From: Bacillota bacterium
Lineage (GTDB): Bacteria > Bacillota > UBA4882 > UBA10575
DNA length: 64,000 nucleotides
Assembly: GCA_012837715.1 (NCBI GenBank)
Contig: DUQR01000041.1
Coordinates: forward strand, 1-64,000
Direction of reading: 5' to 3'
The notes under the pieces are model-generated. The model had not been told where the DNA came from. It saw nothing but the letters and a program-made list of their open reading frames with translations, and made no database searches. Of the stretch, positions 52,441 to 60,270 are shown one piece after another (within the stretch, counting starts at the first letter, position 1; every line of letters starts with the position of its first letter). Both the position numbers and the translations under genes were made by a program.

Positions 52441-53811
52441 TCACTTCACCTGATTCGCTGCGGGAGGTAGCGACTGCTCCTCCGGAGCTTGCTCCCGGTG
52501 TTGAAGCGGTCGAGCCGGAGGAATCAGCTCCTCCGCTATGTCATCCTGGACGGCAGGGAGCAGCACAGCCTCCCCGCCCGGAGCGGCGAATTCATCGCCG
52601 TCGCCTTTTGGCTTGTTTCTTTTGGTCACATACTTGTTCACATCATAGCGACAACTGGGGTTCCAAAAAATCCATTCCCGGACCCCCGCATCATAAGCCG
52701 CCTGAATCTGCGCTTCAATCTGGGCCGGACCATATTTACTTCCTAGGGAAAAATCCTGTAACCAGGGGCGGAGTCTCACCGGATAGTCATTCAACCGTCT
52801 ACTGGCATCCCGTAAGCTTTGTAAAACCGTTTCGTAGGGAAAAAGGTCCGGGTTGGACAAACCATAACTCCCCCGCGCGTAATGGGAAGGATAGACCATC
52901 GGGGAAATGATCGACACTGCTTCGGCGATCTTCTCCAACTGCTGTCCGATGAAAAGGTCGTCTGGCGCCGAACAAGCCAAACCAAAGACATCGGCGGAAA
53001 CGACCGCTCCTAAAGGTTCCAACTCTTCCCGGGCATACTGAAGAAAGGCTTTGATCACATCCTCTTTACTGCTCCCATCGGCGTAGGGATAAACGCAATT
53101 CTTTAAATCACCATCACTGGCAAAACGAACATAGTCAAATTGGATTTCCGGAAACCCCATTTTAATTGCTTCCTTGGCAATTTGGATATTGTACGCCCAG
53201 ACCTCCATAGAGTGGGGGTCTACCCAAGCCAGTCCCTTATAATCCCGCCATATCTCGCCGTTTTTTTGCTTCACAGCCAAATCCGGTCGTTTTTCAGCCA
53301 GATACGGATCTTTAAAAACAACCAACCGGGCAATGGGATAGACCTGCTTCCGCTTTAAAGTCTGTAATAGCCTCTCTACATCCGGAATTTTCTTCTCCCA
53401 GGCCCCCAAGACATTGACCATCGGCACCGCCGACCGGTAACTAAGGACGCCAGTGTCATCTTTAATATCAACCACTAAGGAATTAATTTCGGTCTCGTCA
53501 ATAAACGCTAAAATACGGTTGAACAAGACCGGACTACCCGCCGCCCATCCGGTAGCGTAAACCCCTTTCACTTCCGTTGGCATCGGAACGGGAGTCACCC
53601 GGGAAAAGACCGGTTCCGGCTCCAGGGGGGGCGTCCCTTTAGGCGGGATCGCCGGCGGGGGAGTAAACAGCCGTTCCTCGCTGTGCTTCGGATATAATAA
53701 CTCAGATAAAACCCCACCACCAGCAGGTGTTGCGGCGGTAATGGCAATAATTGGGTTGGCGCATAGGAAAATGAGGGCCAGGAAAAGCAAAAGCCTAGTC
53801 TTGTTTAGCAT
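52441..53811 (-). CDS. Secreted putative glycoside hydrolase (DUF4015/GHL13)
   Basis: A 456-residue exported protein. Signal peptide (LLLFLALIFLCANPIIAITA), a proline-rich stretch (TPPPAIPPKGTPPLEPEP), then a TIM-barrel-like DUF4015 domain: VKGVYATGWAAGSPVLFNRI, LVVDIKDDTGVLSYRS, FPEIQFDYVRFASDG, VSADVFGLACSAPDD and ISPMVYPSHYARGSYG. The aspartates in EIQFDYVRF and MVYPSHY are probably part of the active site. The C-terminal 60 residues are low complexity. Function on cell-wall or exopolysaccharide is not determined. Confidence 0.85.
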   Translation of the reverse strand: MLNKTRLLLFLALIFLCANPIIAITAATPAGGGVLSELLYPKHSEERLFTPPPAIPPKGTPPLEPEPVFSRVTPVPMPTEVKGVYATGWAAGSPVLFNRILAFIDETEINSLVVDIKDDTGVLSYRSAVPMVNVLGAWEKKIPDVERLLQTLKRKQVYPIARLVVFKDPYLAEKRPDLAVKQKNGEIWRDYKGLAWVDPHSMEVWAYNIQIAKEAIKMGFPEIQFDYVRFASDGDLKNCVYPYADGSSKEDVIKAFLQYAREELEPLGAVVSADVFGLACSAPDDLFIGQQLEKIAEAVSIISPMVYPSHYARGSYGLSNPDLFPYETVLQSLRDASRRLNDYPVRLRPWLQDFSLGSKYGPAQIEAQIQAAYDAGVREWIFWNPSCRYDVNKYVTKRNKPKGDGDEFAAPGGEAVLLPAVQDDIAEELIPPARPLQHREQAPEEQSLPPAANQVK

Positions 53812-53898
53812 TCATTCTTGCCTCCACGAAAATACGGTTATTAAACTATTCGACTAAGCTTCCCAAGCTCCTTCCGGGTTTTGCCCCTTTGGGTACTG

Positions 53899-53925
53899 GA
53901 AAAAGCAGGTTTTTGCTGGACCTGC
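53899..53925 (-). terminator. Terminator after the PsiE-like gene
   Basis: On the minus strand GCAGGT (53920-53925) pairs with ACCTGC (53905-53910) around a nine-base loop, followed by TTTTT (53899-53904). It starts 5 bp after the gene end, so the secreted glycosidase gene downstream probably has its own promoter. Confidence 0.7.
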
Positions 53926-53929
53926 CTAC

Positions 53930-54553
53930 CTATCCTTTCGGTCCATCCTCGACCATGAGCTCCAAGACCTGGATGATCCCGTTCTCCATCCGGTTAATCC
54001 GAACCTTAACCCCATTTACCGTATAGACCGCTCCTTCTTGAAGTTTCCGCTTTTCCTGGCTGGCAATCCGCGCCACTACCCCACCAACCGTCTGGGCTTG
54101 GTGGGGTAGTGGCCGGTTGAGGAGCTTTTCCGCTTCGGCCACCGGCATCGCCGCACTAACCACCAGTCCGTTTTCGGTGCTAAACTCGGAGACAAAGAGA
54201 TACTTACGAATCAAAAACAAGAAGGCGATGGCAATAATCCCGATCAAAAACCCCAATGTGTCGTTTTCGCTCACGATCAATTTCCGGGAGATCGCAATTA
54301 ATAGAACCTCTATTGTGCTGCCGATCGTATCCCGAAGGATCATCTTTATTAACTCCAAAGCAATGATCAGCGCCATGGTCGAACCGAGAAATTTCTGGAA
54401 ATAGTTGGTATCGTTCAAATTTTGCGCCAACCCGTAGAGGTTCAGCACCAGACCAACGGTGGCAATTACCACACTGACGATCAGCAGGAAGGAAAGAAAG
54501 ACTTCCATAAACCCGGTCCAGCGCAACAGATGATTTCGGAAGAAAAAACCCAA
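53930..54553 (-). CDS. PsiE-like membrane protein with a soluble C-terminal domain
   Basis: A 207-residue protein whose first 130 residues have four membrane segments resembling the phosphate-starvation-inducible PsiE family (MALIIALELIKMILRDTIG, VLLIAISRKLIVSEN). The last 75 residues, from about 130, form a soluble tail with EKRKLQEGAVYTVNGVKVRI and MVEDGPKG, which I do not recognise. TTG start at 54553 nine bases after AAAGGAG. Function unknown; the PsiE likeness is moderate. Monocistronic, with its own terminator. Confidence 0.6.
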   Translation of the reverse strand: MGFFFRNHLLRWTGFMEVFLSFLLIVSVVIATVGLVLNLYGLAQNLNDTNYFQKFLGSTMALIIALELIKMILRDTIGSTIEVLLIAISRKLIVSENDTLGFLIGIIAIAFLFLIRKYLFVSEFSTENGLVVSAAMPVAEAEKLLNRPLPHQAQTVGGVVARIASQEKRKLQEGAVYTVNGVKVRINRMENGIIQVLELMVEDGPKG

Positions 54554-54642
54554 CTGTGACTACTCCTTTCATCATTGCTTGATCTTGGATCTATCCCTTA
54601 GTCTGTCCTCATCTACATCAAAAACCTGCAACTTTAGCCGCT

Positions 54643-54745
54643 CGATCCTCCTCATTCATCGCTTGATGCTCGTCACTGGATACTCGTGGCTAGATACTAG
54701 TTCGTCGTTGGATTCTCGTCATTCGTCATTCAATACTTGTCGCTC
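54643..54745. repeat. Degenerate ~14-bp tandem repeat between thrS and the PsiE-like gene
   Basis: Successive units GATGCTCGTCACTG (54665-54678), GATACTCGTGGCTA (54679-54692), GATACTAGTTCGTCGTTG (54693-54710), GATTCTCGTCATTC+GTCATTC (54711-54731) and AATACTTGTCGCTC (54732-54745), preceded by a weaker copy from 54643. No coding frame explains them, and there is no T-rich terminator. The whole 206-bp gap 54554-54759 is otherwise featureless. Confidence 0.55.
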
Positions 54746-54759
54746 GTTCGCTCTGTTTT

Positions 54760-56670
54760 TTAACTCTTTTCCCGGATCTCCTTTTCCATCCGGGCCAGCA
54801 GCTCTTCCCGGGAACAGGCGCCCAAATCCCCTTCTTTTCTAGTCCGGACCGCCACCTGACCGGTCTCCGCTTCTTTCGACCCCACTACCAACATATAAGG
54901 CACTTTCTGGACTTGGGCTTCCCGAATCCGGTAACCGATCTTCTCATTCCGGCTGTCCAGCTCCACCCTAATACCCTTCGCCCGTAACCAATCATAAACT
55001 TCCCCGGCGTAATCTAAATTAGCAGGTAAAACCGGAAGGACCACAGCCTGGACGGGCGCCAGCCACAAGGGGAAGGCCCCTTCATAGTTTTCAATCAAGA
55101 TGCCAAAAAAGCGTTCCAAGGAGCCAAGCAACGCCCGGTGGATCATGTAGGGCTGGTGGTCCTGGCTATCCGACCCTTTATAGCTTAAGTCAAACCGTTC
55201 CGGCTCGTTAAAGTCAAATTGGATGGTGGAACACTGCCATTCACGGCCCAAGGCATCCTTGATTTTGAGGTCAATCTTCGGTCCGTAGAAGGCGCCTCCC
55301 CCCTCATCGACGGCATAAGGAAGTCCGGTTTTTTCGATGGCCGCCCGCAGGGCTTCCGTCGCCGCCGCCCAGCGTTCCTCCGCCCCCACCGATTTCTCCG
55401 GCCTGGTGGCGAGGTAAAGCTTGAAATCTTTAAAGCCAAAGGCTTTCAGTATGGCCAAACAAAAGGCCAGAGTCCGATCGATCTCCTCCGGCATCTGGTC
55501 GGGCCGGCAGAAGATATGGGCGTCATCCTGCGTAAAACCGCGCACCCGTAAGAGTCCATGCAGGACTCCACTACGTTCATAACGGTACACCGTCCCCAGC
55601 TCCGCCCAACGGAAGGGCAGGTCCCGGTAGGAACGGCTCCGGCTTTGATAGATCGCGATATGGAACGGGCAGTTCATTGGTTTAATCAAATATTCCTGCC
55701 CCTCAACCTCCATCCCCGCATACATATTTTCCTGATAAAAACCTAAGTGACCGCTGGTTTCCCAAAGTGATCTCCGGCCTAAATGGGGGGTATAAACAAT
55801 TTCATAACCGTTTTTCCGGTGCTCTTCCCGCCAGAAGTCCTCGATCACCTGGCGGATCCGGCCTCCTTTGGGGTGCCAGAGGATTAACCCGGGACCAATT
55901 TGGTCGTCGGTAGAGTATAAATCCATTTCCCGTCCGAGTTTCCGGTGATCCCGCCGGGCCGCCTCGGCTAATAGTTTAAAGTAATGATCTAGCTCTTCCC
56001 GGCTAAAGAAGGCCGTGCCGTAAATCCGCTGCAGCATTTCACGGGATGAATCCCCGCGCCAGTAAGCCCCGGCAATACTGGTCAGCTTAAAGGCTTTAAG
56101 GTAGCGGGTTGACGGCAGGTGGGGCCCCCGGCAAAGATCGGAAAACTCACCTTGCTGGTAAAAGCTGATCTCGCCATCTTCCAGTTCCGCCACTAATTCC
56201 TCCTTATATTTCTCCCCGGCTTGGCGTAAACTGGCCAATGCTTCTTCCTTCGCCACCAGACGGTGGGTGAACGGATAATCCTCCTTAATGATCTTCTTCA
56301 TTTCCCCTTCAATCACGGTTAAATCTTCCGGCGTCAGCGGGCGGGGCAGGTCAAAATCATAGTAAAACCCGTTTTCAATCGCCGGCCCGATCGCCAGTTT
56401 CGCCGCGGGAAAAATCCGTTTGACCGCCTGCGCCATAATATGGGCCGCCGAATGTCTCAACACCTCCAGGGCTTCCGGATCGGACCGCCGGACCAGACTG
56501 ACCTCGGCGTCGGCCGGCAGTTGGGTGTCAAGATCTTTCAATTCCCCGTTCACCTTCAAACAGACCACCTCTTTTTTCAGGGCAGTCTCCAATCCGCCGA
56601 TTAATTCTTTTCCAGAGATCCAATTCTCCACCATCCGGCTGGAACCATCAGGTAGCAACAGTTTAATCAT
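54760..56670 (-). CDS. thrS: Threonyl-tRNA synthetase
   Basis: Class II aminoacyl-tRNA synthetase that charges tRNAThr and edits Ser. N-terminal TGS domain (IKLLLPDGSSRMVENWISGK), editing domain with HSAAHIMAQAVKRIFPAAKL, GAYWRGDSSREMLQRIYGTA, catalytic MNCPFHIAIYQ (zinc Cys) and VRGFTQDDAHIFCRPDQ, ending in the anticodon-binding domain with VEAEVYDWLRAKGIRVELDS-like VYDWLRAKGIRVELDSRNE. 636 residues. Behind the Nudix gene under the T-box. Confidence 0.96.
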   Translation of the reverse strand: MIKLLLPDGSSRMVENWISGKELIGGLETALKKEVVCLKVNGELKDLDTQLPADAEVSLVRRSDPEALEVLRHSAAHIMAQAVKRIFPAAKLAIGPAIENGFYYDFDLPRPLTPEDLTVIEGEMKKIIKEDYPFTHRLVAKEEALASLRQAGEKYKEELVAELEDGEISFYQQGEFSDLCRGPHLPSTRYLKAFKLTSIAGAYWRGDSSREMLQRIYGTAFFSREELDHYFKLLAEAARRDHRKLGREMDLYSTDDQIGPGLILWHPKGGRIRQVIEDFWREEHRKNGYEIVYTPHLGRRSLWETSGHLGFYQENMYAGMEVEGQEYLIKPMNCPFHIAIYQSRSRSYRDLPFRWAELGTVYRYERSGVLHGLLRVRGFTQDDAHIFCRPDQMPEEIDRTLAFCLAILKAFGFKDFKLYLATRPEKSVGAEERWAAATEALRAAIEKTGLPYAVDEGGGAFYGPKIDLKIKDALGREWQCSTIQFDFNEPERFDLSYKGSDSQDHQPYMIHRALLGSLERFFGILIENYEGAFPLWLAPVQAVVLPVLPANLDYAGEVYDWLRAKGIRVELDSRNEKIGYRIREAQVQKVPYMLVVGSKEAETGQVAVRTRKEGDLGACSREELLARMEKEIREKS

Positions 56671-56751
56671 CTTAATCCTCCTCCTTTACTTGACCTCAAA
56701 TCCCTTTTATCCATACAACCTGCTTTGCGGGGCGCAACGGATCTTCATGCC

Positions 56752-57159
56752 TCATCTCGTTTTTTCATATAGGGTAAAGGCTTTGGCCGCCAGTTGACGG
56801 TCGGCCGGAAAACTTAAGGTCTCCACTTCCTCCGGGGAAAGAAGACGAACTGCCGTAAACAACTCGGCTTCCGGTCGGAGCTGGCCGCCAATGGCTTCCA
56901 TATAAAACCAGAAAACCTTTTTCCGGTGGATAACCCCATCTTCCGTAAAACTGTATTCGGTCTCTCCCAAAGGCGCCCCCACCTGCGCCACCAAGCCTGT
57001 TTCTTCCAGAACCTCCCGGACAGCCGCTTCCTCCAGGGATTCACCGGGGTCCACATGTCCTTTCGGCATCAACCAAACTCCGTTCTTCCGCCGTAAACTA
57101 ACCACTTTTCCATCTTTAAAAACGACACCACCGGCGCAGATCTCAACTTCTGCCCCCAT
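56752..57159 (-). CDS. Nudix hydrolase
   Basis: A small Nudix-fold pyrophosphohydrolase; the Nudix box is complete: GHVDPGESLEEAAVREVLEE followed by TGL, with the metal-binding glutamates. Before it, GGVVFKDGKVVSLRRKNGVW; the diadenosine-tetraphosphate hydrolase type is a possibility given its pairing with an aminoacyl-tRNA synthetase, but the substrate cannot be read. I use ATG 57159 after GAGGTGAAGGTG (135 residues), because the longer frame to 57225 runs into the T-box terminator. Confidence 0.85.
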   Translation of the reverse strand: MGAEVEICAGGVVFKDGKVVSLRRKNGVWLMPKGHVDPGESLEEAAVREVLEETGLVAQVGAPLGETEYSFTEDGVIHRKKVFWFYMEAIGGQLRPEAELFTAVRLLSPEEVETLSFPADRQLAAKAFTLYEKTR

Positions 57160-57223
57160 CACCTTCACCTCACTTTCATTTTGCCTCTTTCTCTCAGATA
57201 AACCTTGGCGAAATGAGGCGATC

Positions 57224-57492
57224 AAAAAACCCGCCCCCTGTTAAGGGACGGGTAATCTGGCCCGCGGTTCCACCCTTGTTGGTCTAGGACCCGGCTTCAT
57301 GACAAATAACGGTGTCACCCGTTTGGCTTCTTCACCATCAGCTCCAAGGTGGTCTTCACTGGCCATCAGGGAAGGCTTTCCAGCCACAGGCCTTCCTCTC
57401 TGTAACCGACGGGGACCCAGTTACTTCCTCTTCCTCGCCACTTTCACCATTATCCTCAGTCAGCGCCGTTGAAAACGTACGCTCATTAAATT
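57224..57492 (-). ncRNA. Threonine T-box riboswitch leader of the Nudix-thrS operon
   Basis: Minus-strand leader. The T-box sequence AGGGTGGAACCGCGG lies at about 57262-57276 and is followed by a terminator hairpin CCCGTCCCT/AGGGGGCGGG with TTTTTT (57224-57253). Upstream, stem I includes GGAAGTAACTGG, GGCTGGAAAGCC and GTGAAGACCACC; the trinucleotide after GTGAAG is ACC (57351-57353), a threonine codon, which agrees with the thrS target. Uncharged tRNAThr is expected to promote readthrough. The Nudix gene is first, thrS second. Confidence 0.88.
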
Positions 57493-57498
57493 ATTACG

Positions 57499-57527
57499 AT
57501 TATACCCTAGTTCACCGGTATGGTCAA
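57499..57527 (-). promoter_or_regulatory. Sigma-A promoter of the T-box/Nudix/thrS operon
   Basis: On the minus strand TTGACC (57522-57527), 17 bp, TATAAT (57499-57504): a near-consensus promoter. It starts transcription near 57492, right where the T-box leader begins, and lies 20 bp downstream of the asd gene end. Confidence 0.85.
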
Positions 57528-57546
57528 GTCTATACCGCCTATTCTT

Positions 57547-58626
57547 TTATAGCCACTTTAAATAGTATTTCACCAAATATTCGGCGGTTTGCACCGCGCC
57601 CTTCGCCGCCCCCAACTTTGTATTATGCGCTAAGCACACGTATTTAAGGCCGTTTTCAAGGATGGGGTCCTTCCGGAGTCGGCCAACCGTAACCGTCATC
57701 CCATCCCCCCGCTCCCGGTCCATCCGCGGTTGGGGCCGGAAGGGATCGTCGGTGACTGCAATCAACTGTGGCGGTGAACTGGGCAAGCCCAACCGACAAA
57801 AGTCGGCGCCAAAGTCGAGCATTGCTTCTTTAACTTCTTCCGGCGTACAAGCCTTTTCGGTTTGGACAAAGACCACCACCAAATGGCCGTCGAGGACAGG
57901 AACCCGGGTGCAAGTCGCCGTGATCCCAAAGGAGGCGTTAGTAATCCCCTTTCCGGTAAATGTGCCCAGAATCTTGAGGGGTTCGGTCTCAACCTTCGGT
58001 TCTTCCCCTGGAATATAAGGAATGACATTCTCCGTCATATCCATCGCCGAAAGGCCGGGAGTCCGTCCGGCTCCAGACATGGCTTGCAAAGAAGTCATCA
58101 TCACTCGTTCAACCCCGAAGTGGGTCAAAACCGGTTTCAACGAAACAACCAAACCGGAGATGGTACAGTTGGATTTGGGCACCACAAAGCCCTTCCAGCC
58201 CCGGCGTTCTTGCTGCACCCGGATTAAGGCTGTATGCTCCATGTTTACCCCACCAACCAAAATCGGCGTATCATCCTCATAGCGGAAAGCCGAAGCGGTA
58301 CTGATCACCGGTGTGGTCTGAGCCCATTTTGGTTCAAGCTCTTTCGCGACCCCTGCATCCAGGGTGGAGAAGATTAAATCAACACTGGTCGGGTCAAAGT
58401 TGGCGGCTTCTTCCACCGGCAACTGGGCAATAGCCGAAGGTAATTCCTGTGGGCACCACCAACGGGAAGCGCCGTTCGCTTCCCGGAGGGCTTCCGCATA
58501 GGTTTTTCCGGCCGAACGGGCGGAAGCCGCCAGTTTTGTCACTTGAAACCAAGGATGATTCATTAAACTCACTATGGCCTGCTGGCCAACGATACCTGTT
58601 GCTCCTACAATCGCCACCTTGATCAT
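57547..58626 (-). CDS. asd: Aspartate-semialdehyde dehydrogenase (archaeal/fungal-type)
   Basis: NADPH-dependent reduction of aspartyl phosphate, the branch point to Lys, diaminopimelate, Met and Thr. N-terminal MIKVAIVGATGIVGQQAIVS, the catalytic Cys in VPKSNCTISGLVVSL, and LQAMSGAGRTPGLSAMDM are conserved. The 359-residue length and SNCT catalytic motif mark the archaeal-like subclass. I use ATG 58626; codons before it to 58692 do not resemble the family. Adjacent to the F420-ligase-like gene. Confidence 0.93.
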   Translation of the reverse strand: MIKVAIVGATGIVGQQAIVSLMNHPWFQVTKLAASARSAGKTYAEALREANGASRWWCPQELPSAIAQLPVEEAANFDPTSVDLIFSTLDAGVAKELEPKWAQTTPVISTASAFRYEDDTPILVGGVNMEHTALIRVQQERRGWKGFVVPKSNCTISGLVVSLKPVLTHFGVERVMMTSLQAMSGAGRTPGLSAMDMTENVIPYIPGEEPKVETEPLKILGTFTGKGITNASFGITATCTRVPVLDGHLVVVFVQTEKACTPEEVKEAMLDFGADFCRLGLPSSPPQLIAVTDDPFRPQPRMDRERGDGMTVTVGRLRKDPILENGLKYVCLAHNTKLGAAKGAVQTAEYLVKYYLKWL

Positions 58627-58694
58627 GTCAAACCCCCATTTATGATGTGCTTTCTCACCGTAAGGCGTCATTACTTTATCCTTACAAATCAACC

Positions 58695-59879
58695 TTACTC
58701 GGTGGTATAATTATCAAAGTAACCTTGGACCAGAACAATCGGGGTCCCTTTGTCTCCGCTGCCACTAGTTAGGTCACAAAGACTCCCCAGCAAATCGGTG
58801 AGACGCCGCGGGGTCGTCCCCACCGAAGCTTCGGTCCCCACCAGGTCTGTTTGTTTTTGCCGAAGATAATCCTTAACTTCTTCCAGCGCCGCTTCACCCT
58901 TACTCTCCAGTAGATCGTCGGCCAGATACTTAATCTTCACCTCATTTGGAACTCCGGCCAAACCCTGGGTAAAAGCGGGAGAAACAACCGGATCGGCCAG
59001 TTCCCAAATGTGACCGACCGGATCTTTAAAAGCACCGTCCCCGTAGATGAGAACTTCCACCTTTTTACCGGTTCGTTCTTTGATGATCCGCTGTATTTCA
59101 TTGACATAAGCTTGCCCGTCTCTGGGGAAAAGCTTTAGTTTGTTTTCGGTCGCCAGGTTCGAACCTAACAATCCGTACTGGGGATTATAACCGCTGCCGT
59201 CGACCGGCTCCGTACAAAGATCATCGAGACCATAGATGATCTCCGCTCCGGCGGCCCTTAATCTTTTTTTCGTCCGGGCGCGGGAATGGATATCCGCCAC
59301 CAACACCTTTCGGGTAAACTTCAGGATCTCCAGGGGATTATTGGCCAGAAGCACCGTAATATTGTCATTAACCCCCATTTCTTTATACAAGCGGACATAA
59401 TCAGTACCGGTAAAAGGGTGTTTAACTTCCGGACCAAAAATCCGCCGGTAATCCTCTTCGGTAAGAAGATCGGTATAAGGGTTAATCCCGGACTCTTCCA
59501 TCCGCTCCAGATCCATCAAGGGATTTCCCACCTCATCCGCAGGATAACTCAGTTGGAGATAAACACGGGAAAACCCGGTGGCGATCGCCTTCAAAATTAG
59601 GGAAAAACGGTTGCGACTCAGGATAGGAAAGACCACGCCCAACTCATCAGCGCCAAATTTGCGGTTTAATTCCGCCGTCACCAGCGGCAGGGTTACATAG
59701 TTCCCTTGAGCCCGGGCGACCAAAGACTCGGTAATACCAATTACATCCCCGGCATTAAGTTTAAACCCTTCTTTGCCCATCGCTTGCCAAAGGCTATCAA
59801 TAACGATTTGCACCAGATCGTCACCGGCTTTGACGATCGGCGCTCGGATTCCACGCACTTGCACGCCCACTGTTCTCAT
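58695..59879 (-). CDS. Coenzyme F420-0:L-glutamate ligase-like protein
   Basis: A 394-residue member of the CofE superfamily: VRGIRAPIVKAGDDLVQIVI, NAGDVIGITESLVARAQGN and AVEGHIWELADPVVSP-like DPVGHIWELADPVVSPAFTQ. In methanogens CofE adds glutamate to F420-0; in fermentative Bacillota lacking F420 the substrate is unknown. I use ATG 59879 (after GGGGAG and eight bases); the first frame start is at 59888. Immediately upstream of asd, an operon whose logic is unclear, perhaps an amino-acid- or folate-related ligase. Confidence 0.8.
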   Translation of the reverse strand: MRTVGVQVRGIRAPIVKAGDDLVQIVIDSLWQAMGKEGFKLNAGDVIGITESLVARAQGNYVTLPLVTAELNRKFGADELGVVFPILSRNRFSLILKAIATGFSRVYLQLSYPADEVGNPLMDLERMEESGINPYTDLLTEEDYRRIFGPEVKHPFTGTDYVRLYKEMGVNDNITVLLANNPLEILKFTRKVLVADIHSRARTKKRLRAAGAEIIYGLDDLCTEPVDGSGYNPQYGLLGSNLATENKLKLFPRDGQAYVNEIQRIIKERTGKKVEVLIYGDGAFKDPVGHIWELADPVVSPAFTQGLAGVPNEVKIKYLADDLLESKGEAALEEVKDYLRQKQTDLVGTEASVGTTPRRLTDLLGSLCDLTSGSGDKGTPIVLVQGYFDNYTTE

Positions 59880-60065
59880 GTCTTTCACTCCCCGGTATTG
59901 ATCTGACCCGAAAACGATCTAATCCCTTGCGCTGATTATTGACCAAAAATTGGTTCGACAGCAAAGGCTTTCACTAAAAGCTTAAACATCCTATTGTTCA
60001 AGGAAAGAATATGCTTGCGATAGCGGAAAAATTATGCTTTCACCCTAAGCGTACTCCATCCCATG

Positions 60066-60153
60066 GCGCAAACTTTAGACACAATATGTTGAAGCCCCAT
60101 ATCAGGCTGTCACTATAGATTGCGTCTAAATAAAAGTTTCGATGCCCTTGCGC
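60066..60153. repeat. Imperfect palindromic element D
   Basis: GCGCAA (60066-60071), AAACTTT then AGACACAAT (60070-60085) face ATTGCGTCT (60119-60127), AAAGTTT (60133-60139) and TTGCGC (60148-60153). The centre GTTGAAGCCCC..GGCTGTCAC is partly complementary. It resembles elements A-C in size and in CAATATGTTG, but its ends differ. Confidence 0.4.
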
Positions 60154-60210
60154 TTCCCTCCCTATATAATAACACTAAGCGTTCCTTTTTTACAGTTATT
60201 TTTCAAAATT

Positions 60211-60242
60211 GAAAACCCCCCAGGCGAAAAAGCAGGGGGGGT
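60211..60242 (-). terminator. Terminator of cinA
   Basis: On the minus strand ACCCCCC (60236-60242 complement) and GGGGGGT (60215-60221 complement) form the stem, closing a loop CTGCTTTTTCGCCT, followed by TTTTC (60211-60215). About 28 bp after the cinA stop. Confidence 0.75.
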
Positions 60243-60270
60243 AAAAGCCAAGCCCGTCAGGGTCTAAACT

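Larger units (their letters stand above)
59880..60270. other. Intergenic region upstream of the F420-ligase-like gene
   Basis: 391 bp with no gene. It contains the palindrome at 60066-60153 and the cinA terminator at 60211-60242, listed separately, and a repeat-poor AT-rich stretch from 59940 to 60060 in which I see no conserved signal. Confidence 0.4.

Noticed and set aside
54643-54745. CRISPR array
   Set aside because: Units are about 14 bp, degenerate, and without spacers; no cas genes in the window.
57160-57225. N-terminal extension of the Nudix protein
   Set aside because: Runs into the T-box terminator; ATG 57159 has a good ribosome site.
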